Shown: piece after piece, positions 35,462 to 43,182 of the stretch
How the letters are laid out: each line of letters opens with the position of its first letter
Numbering within the stretch: position 1 is the first letter of the stretch
Source: Streptomyces sp. NBC_00659
Lineage (GTDB): Bacteria > Actinomycetota > Actinomycetes > Streptomycetales > Streptomycetaceae
Reading direction: 5' to 3'
Assembly: GCF_036226925.1 (NCBI RefSeq)
Contig: NZ_CP109031.1
Location: 8,060,001 to 8,124,000, forward strand
DNA: 64,000 nucleotides
Notes under the pieces: model-generated
Told to the model about the DNA's origin: nothing
The model's database searches: none
Seen by the model: only the letters and a program-made list of their open reading frames with translations
Program-made: the position numbers and the translations under genes

Positions 35462-36342
35462 GTACGGCGACGAAGGTCGGCGCGGTGATCATCACCATGG
35501 GCAACCGCCCCGACGAGCTCAGGGCCCTTCTCGACTCCGTCGCCAAGCAGGACGGCGACCGCGTCGAGGTGGTCGTGGTCGGCAACGGCTCACCCGTCCC
35601 GGACGTCCCCGCGGGGGTCCGGACCGTCGAGCTGCCCGAGAACCTCGGCATCCCCGGCGGCCGCAACGTCGGCATCGAGGCCTTCGGCCCCGGCGGCACC
35701 GACGTGGACGTCCTCCTCTTCCTGGACGACGACGGCCTGCTGGCCCACCACGACACGGCCGAACTGTGCCGCCGGGCCTTCGCCGACGACCCGGAGCTCG
35801 GCATCATCAGCTTCCGGATCGCCGACCCCGAGTCCGGTGAGACCCAGCGCCGCCACGTGCCGCGGCTGCGCGCCGCCGACCCGATGCGCTCCTCACGCGT
35901 CACCACGTTCCTCGGCGGCGCCAACGCGGTCCGTACGAAGGTCCTCGCCGAGGTCGGCGGACTCCCGGACGCGTTCTTCTACGCCCATGAGGAGACCGAC
36001 CTGGCCTGGCGGGCCCTCGACGCCGGCTGGATGATCGACTACCGCTCCGACATGGTGCTGTACCACCCGACGACCGCCCCCTCGCGGCACGCGGTGTACC
36101 ACCGGATGGTGGCCCGCAACCGCGTCTGGCTCGCGCGCCGCAACCTTCCCGCACCACTCGTCCCGGTCTACCTCGGCGTCTGGATGCTCCTGACGCTGCT
36201 GCGCCGCCCCTCGCGGGCCGCGCTGCGGGCCTGGTTCGGTGGATTCAGGGAAGGCTGGAGGAGTCCCTGCGGACCGAGGCGTCCCATGAGGTGGCGCACG
36301 GTGTGGCGGCTGACCCGACTGGGCCGGCCTCCGGTCATCTGA
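35458..36342 (+). CDS. GT2-family glycosyltransferase
   Basis: 294 residues, GT-A fold. The nucleotide-binding start is VIITMGNRPDELRALLDSV, the metal-binding acidic run LFLDDDGLL is near 83-91, and the acceptor-side motif is HEETDLAWRALDAGW. Membrane-associated hydrophobic residues occur near the C-terminus (PVYLGVWMLLTLL). It resembles rhamnosyl- and galactofuranosyl-transferases. In this operon it would add a sugar to the lipid- or polyol-linked acceptor before export; the donor is unknown, though galE lies divergent. GTG start at 35458, four-base overlap with the preceding gene. Confidence 0.85.
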   Translation: MSTATKVGAVIITMGNRPDELRALLDSVAKQDGDRVEVVVVGNGSPVPDVPAGVRTVELPENLGIPGGRNVGIEAFGPGGTDVDVLLFLDDDGLLAHHDTAELCRRAFADDPELGIISFRIADPESGETQRRHVPRLRAADPMRSSRVTTFLGGANAVRTKVLAEVGGLPDAFFYAHEETDLAWRALDAGWMIDYRSDMVLYHPTTAPSRHAVYHRMVARNRVWLARRNLPAPLVPVYLGVWMLLTLLRRPSRAALRAWFGGFREGWRSPCGPRRPMRWRTVWRLTRLGRPPVI

Positions 36343-36439
36343 CAAGCTCGACCCTGAGAGCACTCGGGCCCTACCCGGTTCCCGGCTCATGCCCACGTTC
36401 CAACCGGCTGTGCGCATCTTGAAGACGAAAGTTCCCCTT

Positions 36440-37369
36440 GTGAGTGAGACCACGCATGACGGCGGAGTCGCGGTGAGCGACCGGCCGTCGCCCGATGACG
36501 GGCTTTCCGCGGCCGAACTGGCCGCCAAGTACGGCCTCGCGGTCAGCGGCGCCCGGCCCGGGCTGGGCCAGTACGTGCGTCAGCTGTGGGGCCGGCGGCA
36601 CTTCATCCTCGCCTTCTCGCAGGCGAAGCTCACCGCCCAGTACAGCCAGGCCAAGCTGGGCCAGCTCTGGCAGGTGGTGACGCCGCTGCTCAACGCGTTC
36701 GTCTACTTCCTGATCTTCGGGCTGATCTTGAAGGCCAACCGCGGCGTTCCACACGACGTGTACATCCCGTTCCTGGTGACCGGCGTCTTCGTGTTCACCT
36801 TCACGCAGAACTCGGTCATGGCGGGTGTGCGGGCGATCTCGGGCAACCTGGGACTGGTGCGCGCGCTGCACTTCCCGCGTGCCTCGCTGCCGATCTCGTT
36901 CGCCCTCCAGCAGCTCCAGCAGCTGCTCTTCTCGATGATCGTGCTGTTCATCGTGGCGATCGGCTTCGGCAGCTACCCGGGCCTGTCCTGGCTGCTGATC
37001 GTCCCGGTGCTGTTCCTGCAATTCCTGTTCAACACCGGCCTCGCGCTGATCGTGGCGCGGATGGGCGCGAAGACGCCCGACCTCGCCCAGCTCATGCCGT
37101 TCATCCTGCGCACCTGGATGTACGCCTCCGGTGTCATGTTCTCCATCAGCGCCATGCTGGCCAGCCGCCCCGAATGGATCGCCCGCGTGCTGCAGGCGAA
37201 CCCGGCCGCCGTCTACATGGAGCTGATGCGCTTCGCGCTCATCGACGGCTACGGCTCCTCCAACCTGCCGCCGCACGTGTGGGCCCTCGCCGTCTTCTGG
37301 GCCGTGGGCACGGCCGTCGGCGGGTTCGTCTACTTCTGGAAGGCTGAAGAGAGGTACGGCCGTGGCTGA
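36440..37369 (+). CDS. ABC-2 type polysaccharide/teichoic-acid export permease (Wzm/TagG type)
   Basis: 309 residues with a cytoplasmic N-terminus and six membrane spans of the ABC2_membrane family, beginning in the conserved amphipathic region HFILAFSQAKLTAQYSQAKLG. It partners the ATPase encoded next to export a glycopolymer or glycolipid across the membrane. The GTG at 36440 is used because it has a GAAAG-like site and the upstream 17 codons look non-coding; an ATG at 36389 is possible. It follows the glycosyltransferase by 97 bp, the largest gap in the operon, and overlaps the ATPase gene by eight bases. Confidence 0.88.
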   Translation: MSETTHDGGVAVSDRPSPDDGLSAAELAAKYGLAVSGARPGLGQYVRQLWGRRHFILAFSQAKLTAQYSQAKLGQLWQVVTPLLNAFVYFLIFGLILKANRGVPHDVYIPFLVTGVFVFTFTQNSVMAGVRAISGNLGLVRALHFPRASLPISFALQQLQQLLFSMIVLFIVAIGFGSYPGLSWLLIVPVLFLQFLFNTGLALIVARMGAKTPDLAQLMPFILRTWMYASGVMFSISAMLASRPEWIARVLQANPAAVYMELMRFALIDGYGSSNLPPHVWALAVFWAVGTAVGGFVYFWKAEERYGRG

Positions 37370-38141
37370 GCTCGAGCAGAGGTCGCACATCCCGACCGTC
37401 ATCGCGGACGAACTGCACATCGTGTACCGCGTGAACGGCGCCAAGACCGGCAAGGGCAGCGCCACATCCGCCCTCAGCCGCATCATCAAGCGCGGCGAGG
37501 AGCGCGGTGTCCGCAAGGTGCACGCCGTCAGAGGTGTCTCCTTCACCGCGTACCGGGGCGAGGCCATCGGACTGATCGGCTCGAACGGCTCCGGCAAGTC
37601 CACGCTGCTGCGGGCCATCGCCGGTCTGCTTCCCGCGGAGAAGGGCAAGGTCTTCACCGACGGCCAGCCCTCGCTGCTCGGCGTGAACGCGGCCCTGATG
37701 AACGACCTCACCGGCGAGCGGAACGTCATCCTGGGCGGTCTCGCCATGGGCATGTCCCGTGATCAGGTCAGGGAGCGCTACCAGGAGATCGTCGACTTCT
37801 CGGGCATCAACGAGAAGGGCGACTTCATCACCCTGCCGATGCGGACGTACTCCTCCGGCATGGCGGCCCGGCTGCGCTTCTCGATCGCGGCGGCCAAGGA
37901 CCACGACGTGCTGATGATCGACGAGGCCCTCGCGACCGGAGACCGCTCCTTCCAGAAGCGGTCCGAGGCGCGCATCCGCGAGCTGCGCAAGAGCGCGGGC
38001 ACGGTGTTCCTGGTGAGCCACAACAACAAGTCGATCCGCGACACCTGCGACCGCGTGCTGTGGCTGGAGCACGGCGAGCTGCGCATGGACGGCCCGACCG
38101 CGGACGTCCTCAAGGAGTACGAGAAGTTCACGGGCAAGTAG
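37362..38141 (+). CDS. ABC export ATPase (Wzt/TagH type)
   Basis: 259 residues. Walker A GSNGSGKST lies near 70-78, signature YSSGMAARLRFSIA near 162-175, and Walker B VLMIDEALATGD. The YSSGM signature and the insert before the Walker A (AKTGKGSATSALSRII) are typical of Wzt/TagH polysaccharide exporters. It lacks the C-terminal carbohydrate-binding domain of O-antigen Wzt proteins, so substrate recognition is probably teichoic-acid-like and cap-independent. GTG start with GAGAGG upstream. Last gene of the operon, followed by a strong terminator. Confidence 0.9.
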   Translation: MAELEQRSHIPTVIADELHIVYRVNGAKTGKGSATSALSRIIKRGEERGVRKVHAVRGVSFTAYRGEAIGLIGSNGSGKSTLLRAIAGLLPAEKGKVFTDGQPSLLGVNAALMNDLTGERNVILGGLAMGMSRDQVRERYQEIVDFSGINEKGDFITLPMRTYSSGMAARLRFSIAAAKDHDVLMIDEALATGDRSFQKRSEARIRELRKSAGTVFLVSHNNKSIRDTCDRVLWLEHGELRMDGPTADVLKEYEKFTGK

Positions 38142-38163
38142 CCCGATTCGCCCAGGACAGGAT

Positions 38164-38197
38164 CAGGGCCCCGCCGGAACTCTCCGGCGGGGCCCTG
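38164..38197 (+). terminator. Terminator of the polyol-phosphate operon
   Basis: A perfect 15-bp stem (CAGGGCCCCGCCGGA and its complement) with a four-base ACTC loop lies 22 bases after the ATPase stop. It separates the export operon from the hopanoid operon. Confidence 0.85.
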
Positions 38198-38295
38198 CGT
38201 CTGCAAAGGAAACGTCAACTCCCGTCGGCGCGAGGAATCTTGACGCCAATCGGTGTGTTGTTGTGATGTGCAGGACACCCCGGCGGAGTGTGCCG

Positions 38296-38349
38296 CGTTG
38301 TACAACGTAAGCTGTACCGGTGCTGAAACGCGTCAAGTAGGGCGATAAT
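38296..38349 (+). promoter_or_regulatory. Palindrome and possible promoter upstream of the hopanoid operon
   Basis: CGTTGTACAACG at 38296-38307 is a perfect 12-bp palindrome. GATAAT at 38344-38349 is a plausible -10 with a weak TGCTGA at 38321-38326, 17 bp upstream. The remainder of 38198-38448 is relatively AT-rich control DNA with another possible -35 (TTGACG at 38240). I see no riboswitch-like fold here. Confidence 0.4.
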
Positions 38350-38448
38350 ACGCGACACCTGGCACCGTCACGCCGAGCGGATCTTCGGGCGGCGTGTCCG
38401 AAATGGGCAGTGTTGGGTCGGCAGTGTAGAACGGGAGATGTGACGGCA

Positions 38449-38514
38449 ATGGCTACGGTGACCCTCCAGCTCCGCGATGCGTGTGCCGTCCTCGCGCCGG
38501 GCGGCGAGCGGTGA
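38449..38514 (+). CDS. Possible 21-codon leader peptide coupled to hpnC
   Basis: ATG at 38449 opens a short frame, MATVTLQLRDACAVLAPGGE plus R, whose TGA overlaps the hpnC GTG in a GTGA. GGGAG lies about 11 bases before it. hpnC itself has a poor ribosome site, so ribosomes finishing this frame could re-start on hpnC. It may simply be a chance frame; conservation would decide. Confidence 0.4.
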   Translation: MATVTLQLRDACAVLAPGGER

Positions 38515-39413
38515 CCCAAGCCGGGACGGCCCGCACCGGCGATCCGGAGCGCGGCACCCTCGACAAAGCCGCGGACGAGAACTTCCCCGTGGCCCCGTTC
38601 TTCCTGCCCAGGGCCTGGCGCGACGACCTGATGGCCGTCTACGGCTTCGCCCGCCTCGTGGACGACATCGGTGACGGCGATCTCGCCCCCGGCGGCGCCG
38701 ACGCCCGTCTCCTCGGCGTGCCGGCCGCGGACGCCGACGACCGTCTGGTCCTGCTCGACGCACTCGAAGCCGATCTTCACCGCGTGTTCGACTCGACCCC
38801 GAGCCACCCCCTGCTGCGCCGGCTGCGCCCCACGGTCCACCGCGCGGGTCTGACCCCCGAGCCCTTCCTCGGCCTGATCGCGGCCAACCGCCAGGACCAG
38901 CTCGTCAAGCGGTACGAGACCTACGACGATCTGCTCGCCTACTGTGAACTCTCCGCGAACCCCGTCGGCCGTCTGGTCCTCTCCGTCACCGGAACGTCCA
39001 CGCCCGAGCGGATCCGCCGCTCCGACGCGGTGTGCACGGCGCTCCAGATCGTCGAGCACCTCCAGGACGTGGCCGAGGACCTCGGCCGCGACCGCGTCTA
39101 CCTGCCCGCCGAGGACATGAAGCGCTTTCACGTCGTCGAAGCGGATCTCGCCGTCCCCACAGCAGGCGCATCGGTGCGAGCACTGGTTGCATACGAAGCA
39201 GAACGCGCCTTGAACCTCCTGAATGAAGGCACCCCCCTCGTGGGTAGCGTCCACGGCAGGCTGAAACTGCTGCTCGCGGGGTTCGTCGCGGGGGGGAAGG
39301 CGGCGATCGGCGCGATCGCCGCCGCCGAATACGACGTACTTCCCGGCCCGCCCAAGCCCGGCAAGCTCCAGCTGCTGCGCGAGGTGGGAGTGACTCTGCG
39401 AGGAGAGGGGTGA
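38511..39413 (+). CDS. hpnC: Squalene-synthase-like HpnC (hydroxysqualene synthase)
   Basis: 300 residues, all-alpha prenyl-synthase fold. The aspartate-rich motifs are LVDDIGDG near 46-53 and DVAEDLGRDRVYLP near 185-198. In the HpnCDE route HpnC converts presqualene diphosphate to hydroxysqualene. The N-terminal ENFPVAPFFLP is typical of HpnC. The GTG at 38511 overlaps the stop of a 21-codon leader frame; starts further upstream (38481) are possible. It overlaps hpnD by four bases. Confidence 0.93.
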   Translation: MTQAGTARTGDPERGTLDKAADENFPVAPFFLPRAWRDDLMAVYGFARLVDDIGDGDLAPGGADARLLGVPAADADDRLVLLDALEADLHRVFDSTPSHPLLRRLRPTVHRAGLTPEPFLGLIAANRQDQLVKRYETYDDLLAYCELSANPVGRLVLSVTGTSTPERIRRSDAVCTALQIVEHLQDVAEDLGRDRVYLPAEDMKRFHVVEADLAVPTAGASVRALVAYEAERALNLLNEGTPLVGSVHGRLKLLLAGFVAGGKAAIGAIAAAEYDVLPGPPKPGKLQLLREVGVTLRGEG

Positions 39414-40360
39414 TCCGGACCGTGGAGTCGGAACAGCGCGTGTCCGCACCGGTACTCGCCGCGTACAGCTACTGCGAGGCGGTGACCGGTCAGCAGGCTC
39501 GTAATTTCGCGTACGGCATCAGGCTTCTGCCGACGTCCAAGCGCCGCGCGATGTCGGCGCTCTACGCGTTCTCCCGGCGCGTCGACGACATCGGCGACGG
39601 CACGCTGGCACCGGACGTGAAGGCGTCGCGCCTGGAGGAGACCCGGGCGCTGCTCGCCCGCGTCCGGGCGGGCGACGTCGCCGAGGACGACACCGACCCG
39701 GTCGCGGTCGCCCTCAGCCACACCGCCGGGTACTTCCCGGTGCCCCTCGGGGGCCTGGACGAGCTCATCGACGGCGTGCTGATGGACGTGCGCGGTGAGA
39801 CGTACGAGACCTGGGACGACCTGAAGGTCTACTGCCGGTGCGTGGCCGGAGCGATCGGGCGGCTCTCGCTCGGGGTCTTCGGCACCGAGCCGGGGGCGCG
39901 TGGCGCGGAGCGCGCGCCGGAGTACGCCGACACGCTCGGGCTCGCGCTCCAGCTCACGAACATCCTGCGGGACGTCCGCGAGGACGCCGAGGGCGGGCGC
40001 ACCTATCTGCCCGCCGACGACCTGGCCAAGTTCGGCTGCTCGGCCGGGTTCGCCGGGCCGACTCCACCGCCGGGCTCGGACTTCGCGGGTCTCGTGCACT
40101 TCGAGGTACGGCGGGCGCGTGCCCTCTTCGCGGAGGGCTACCGACTGCTGCCCATGCTGGACCGGCGCAGCGGCGCCTGTGTCGCGGCCATGGCGGGCAT
40201 CTACCGGCGTCTTCTCGACCGCATCGAGCGCGAGCCGGAGGCCGTGCTGCGCGGCCGGGTGTCCCTGCCGGGACGCGAGAAGGCGTACGTCGCCGTGCGC
40301 GGCCTCTCCGGCCTCGATGCCCGGCACGTCTCCCGCCGTACGGTCCGGAGGCGTGTCTGA
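39410..40360 (+). CDS. hpnD: Presqualene diphosphate synthase HpnD
   Basis: 316 residues, squalene/phytoene-synthase fold. YGIRLLPTSKRRAMSALYAF precedes the first Asp motif RRVDDIGDG; the second is LRDVREDAEGGRTYLP. It condenses two farnesyl diphosphates into presqualene diphosphate, the substrate of HpnC. The GTG at 39410 overlaps the hpnC stop (GTGA), and the hpnD stop shares one base with the ATG of the following small ORF. Phytoene-synthase-like ancestry is evident, but the context fixes the role. Confidence 0.93.
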   Translation: MIRTVESEQRVSAPVLAAYSYCEAVTGQQARNFAYGIRLLPTSKRRAMSALYAFSRRVDDIGDGTLAPDVKASRLEETRALLARVRAGDVAEDDTDPVAVALSHTAGYFPVPLGGLDELIDGVLMDVRGETYETWDDLKVYCRCVAGAIGRLSLGVFGTEPGARGAERAPEYADTLGLALQLTNILRDVREDAEGGRTYLPADDLAKFGCSAGFAGPTPPPGSDFAGLVHFEVRRARALFAEGYRLLPMLDRRSGACVAAMAGIYRRLLDRIEREPEAVLRGRVSLPGREKAYVAVRGLSGLDARHVSRRTVRRRV

Positions 40361-40500
40361 TGGGCACCAGGGGCCGCGGTGACGCGGCCGGCGAAAAGCG
40401 GCAGGCAACCCTCCGGAGCCGGGTGGCGTCCCTGACTGCAACGGCCTGCCGTGGAGCGTTCGACGACCCCGGCGCGGTCGCAGGGGAGGGTGCGTCATGA
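40360..40500 (+). CDS. Small 46-residue protein between hpnD and hpnE
   Basis: The frame begins with the A of the hpnD TGA (TGATG) and ends in an ATGA overlap with hpnE. The predicted product is basic at the N-terminus (MGTRGRGDAAGEKRQ), soluble, with one Cys and no membrane span. S. coelicolor has a small unknown gene (SCO6761) at the same place, as I recall. It may be a real microprotein or only a coupling frame that carries ribosomes to hpnE. Confidence 0.55.
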   Translation: MGTRGRGDAAGEKRQATLRSRVASLTATACRGAFDDPGAVAGEGAS

Positions 40501-41903
40501 GCGAGGTCGAGTCCACGGACGACTCCGGCCGGACCACCGCCGTGGTGATCGGCGGAGGGCTCGCCGGGATCACCGCCGCGCTCGCGCTGGCCGACGCCGG
40601 GCTCCGGGTGACCCTGCTCGAAGGCAGGCCGCGCCTCGGCGGTCTCGCGTTCTCCTTCCAGCGCGGCGAACTCACCGTGGACAACGGACAGCATGTCTTC
40701 CTGCGCTGCTGCACCGCCTACCGCTGGTTCCTCGACCGCGTCGACGGGACCGCGCTCGCGCCTCTGCAGGATCGTCTCGACGTGCCCGTTCTCGACGCGG
40801 AGGCACCGCCGGGACGACGGCTCGGCAGAATCGGCCGGAGCGCGCTGCCCGTACCGCTGCACCTCGCGCGCAGCCTCGCGACCTATCAGCACCTCTCGCT
40901 CGCCGAGCGTGCCAAGGTCGGCCGTGCCGCGCTCGCGCTCAAGGGGCTGGACCTCAAGGATCCGGCGCTCGACGCGCAGAACTTCGGCGACTGGCTCGCC
41001 GGGCACGGTCAGTCGCGACGTGCCGTCGAAGCACTGTGGGACCTCGTGGGGGTCGCCACCCTCAACGCGGTGGCCCAGGACTCCTCGCTCGGGCTCGCCG
41101 CGATGGTGTTCAAGACGGGTCTGCTGTCCGACCCGGGCGCGGCCGACATCGGCTGGGCGCGCGTCCCGCTGGGCGAACTGCATGACACCCTGGCCCGCAA
41201 GGCGCTCGACTCCGCGGGCGTACGTACCGAGATCCGTACACGCGTCACCTCCGTCTCCCCTTACGAGAACGGCCGTTGGAGCGTTCAGGTTCCCGGCGAG
41301 CGCATCGATGCCGACACCGTCGTCCTCGCCGTACCCCAGCGCGAGGCCCACGAGCTCCTGCCCGAGGGAGCGCTCGACGCCCCCGAGCGCCTTCTGGACA
41401 TCGGCACCGCGCCGATCCTCAACGTCCACGTCGTCTACGACCGCAAGGTCCTCACCGCGCCCTTCTTCGCGGCCCTGGGCTCCCCGGTGCAGTGGGTCTT
41501 CGACCGCACCGAGGCCTCCGGGCTCCGGGAGGGGCAGTACCTGGCGCTGTCGCAGTCGGCCGCCCAGGACGAGATCGACGAGCCCGTCGCCGTGCTCCGG
41601 GAGCGGTATCTGCCGGAGCTGGAGCGGCTGCTGCCCGGTGCGCGCGGCGCCGGGGTGAAGGACTTCTTCGTGACCCGGGAGCGCACCGCGACGTTCGCTC
41701 CCGCCCCGGGCGTCGGGCTGCTGCGGCCCGGTGCCCGTACCAAGGCTCCCGGCCTGTACCTGGCCGGAGCGTGGACCGCCACAGGGTGGCCCGCGACCAT
41801 GGAGAGTGCGGTTCGCAGTGGAGTCGGTGCGGCTGAGGCCGCGCTGGGCGCCCTGGGCCGGCCCCGCGACCACCTCCTCGGACTCTTCGAGGAGGCGGCA
41901 TGA
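40497..41903 (+). CDS. hpnE: Hydroxysqualene dehydroxylase HpnE (FAD-dependent)
   Basis: 468 residues, amine-oxidase/phytoene-desaturase fold. The FAD motif VVIGGGLAGITAALALADAG near 14-33 is followed by the GG doublet of PRLGG; the C-terminal motif YLAGAWTATGWPATMESAVR contacts FAD. It reduces hydroxysqualene to squalene, completing the HpnCDE route. ATG at 40497 overlaps the small ORF; its stop overlaps a possible ATG of the prenyl synthase gene. Confidence 0.93.
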   Translation: MSEVESTDDSGRTTAVVIGGGLAGITAALALADAGLRVTLLEGRPRLGGLAFSFQRGELTVDNGQHVFLRCCTAYRWFLDRVDGTALAPLQDRLDVPVLDAEAPPGRRLGRIGRSALPVPLHLARSLATYQHLSLAERAKVGRAALALKGLDLKDPALDAQNFGDWLAGHGQSRRAVEALWDLVGVATLNAVAQDSSLGLAAMVFKTGLLSDPGAADIGWARVPLGELHDTLARKALDSAGVRTEIRTRVTSVSPYENGRWSVQVPGERIDADTVVLAVPQREAHELLPEGALDAPERLLDIGTAPILNVHVVYDRKVLTAPFFAALGSPVQWVFDRTEASGLREGQYLALSQSAAQDEIDEPVAVLRERYLPELERLLPGARGAGVKDFFVTRERTATFAPAPGVGLLRPGARTKAPGLYLAGAWTATGWPATMESAVRSGVGAAEAALGALGRPRDHLLGLFEEAA

Positions 41904-41962
41904 CGCTCGACCGGAGCATGGCAGGTCCCCGCACCCCCGGTTCCGCAACAAGAGGAGAGATT

Positions 41963-43030
41963 GTGCCCACTGTGCCCACGGCCGAAACGGCTGCCGACGC
42001 GGTGGACGTGACCGCGCTCCTGGAGCGCGGCCGGACCCTGGCCACACCGGTGCTCAAGGCGGCTGTCGGCCGGCTGGCACCGCCCATGGACACCGTCGCC
42101 GCCTACCACTTCGGCTGGATCGACGCCGAGGGCAACCCCGCGGACGGCGACGGCGGCAAGGCGGTGCGCCCCGCGCTCGCCGTGCTCTCCGCGCAGGCCG
42201 CCGGCGCGGCCCCCGAGGTGGGCGTCCCCGGCGCGGTCGCCGTCGAGCTGGTGCACAACTTCTCGCTGCTGCACGACGACCTGATGGACGGCGACGAACA
42301 GCGCCGCCACCGCGACACGGTCTGGAAGGTGCACGGCCCCGCCCAGGCGATCCTGGTCGGCGACGCCCTGTTCGCGCTGGCCAACGAGGTCCTGCTGGAG
42401 CTCGGCACCGTCGAGGCCGGCCGGGCCACCCGGCGTCTGACCACCGCCACCCGGGCCCTGATCGACGGCCAGGCCCAGGACATCTCCTACGAGCACCGCG
42501 ACCGCGTCAGCGTCGAGGAGTGCCTGGAGATGGAGGGCAACAAGACGGGCGCCCTGCTCGCCTGTGCCTGTTCCATCGGCGCGGTCCTCGGCGGCGCCGA
42601 CGACCTCACCGCCGACACGCTGGAGCGCTACGGCTACCACCTCGGCCTGGCCTTCCAGGCCGTCGACGACCTCCTCGGCATCTGGGGCGACCCGGAGGCC
42701 ACCGGAAAGCAGACCTGGAGCGATCTGCGCCAGCGCAAGAAGTCCCTGCCGGTCGTGGCCGCGCTCGCGGCGAGCGGCCCCGCCTCCGAGCGGCTCGGCG
42801 AGCTGCTCGCCGAGGACGCCAAGGCCAGTGACTTCGAGAACTTCTCCGAGGAGGAGTTCGCCGTGCGCGCCGCGCTCATCGAGGAGGCGGGCGGCCGCGA
42901 GTGGACCGCCCAGGAGGCACGCCGCCAGCACGCGATCGCCATCGAGGCGCTGGACGCCGTACCGATGCCCGAGCAGGTACGCGCCCAGCTCGTGGCGCTG
43001 GCCGACTTCGTCGTCGTGCGGAAGAGATGA
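41963..43030 (+). CDS. Polyprenyl diphosphate synthase (probably farnesyl or geranylgeranyl diphosphate)
   Basis: 355 residues, trans-prenyltransferase fold. First Asp-rich motif LLHDDLMDGDEQRRHR and second FQAVDDLLGIWGD. A Phe sits five residues before the first motif, which has no two-residue insertion; such a bulky residue limits chain length to about C15-C20. It would feed HpnD with farnesyl diphosphate. The GTG at 41963 has AGAGGAGAGA just upstream and is preferred; the ATG at 41900 overlaps the hpnE stop and could also be used, adding 21 residues. Confidence 0.9.
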   Translation: MPTVPTAETAADAVDVTALLERGRTLATPVLKAAVGRLAPPMDTVAAYHFGWIDAEGNPADGDGGKAVRPALAVLSAQAAGAAPEVGVPGAVAVELVHNFSLLHDDLMDGDEQRRHRDTVWKVHGPAQAILVGDALFALANEVLLELGTVEAGRATRRLTTATRALIDGQAQDISYEHRDRVSVEECLEMEGNKTGALLACACSIGAVLGGADDLTADTLERYGYHLGLAFQAVDDLLGIWGDPEATGKQTWSDLRQRKKSLPVVAALAASGPASERLGELLAEDAKASDFENFSEEEFAVRAALIEEAGGREWTAQEARRQHAIAIEALDAVPMPEQVRAQLVALADFVVVRKR

Positions 43031-43063
43031 TCGTTATCGGTCGAATAAACCTCGCGTAGTCGC

Positions 43064-43136
43064 CGGCCGGTGCCTTCCCCAAGCTTCGAACCTCGTTCGA
43101 GCGGGGGGATATCGATCCGAACGAACGCACCGGCCG
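43064..43136 (+). promoter_or_regulatory. Nested inverted repeats in the gap before shc
   Basis: The 152-bp gap before shc is the longest within the biosynthetic part of the operon. Outer arms CGGCCGGTGC (43064-43073) and GCACCGGCCG (43127-43136) are exact complements. Inside lies TCGAAC-CTC-GTTCGA (43086-43100). The RNA could fold into a two-level hairpin. It may be an internal terminator/attenuator, an mRNA-stability element or an operator. Confidence 0.4.
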
Positions 43137-43182
43137 ACGGCGGACCCACAGCAGAGACACACCACTGCACGAAGGGGAAGCC

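Noticed and set aside
38481..38510. Upstream in-frame start for hpnC
   Set aside because: The extra ten residues are Arg-rich and not HpnC-like; the GTGA overlap at 38511 is the simpler start, though not proven.
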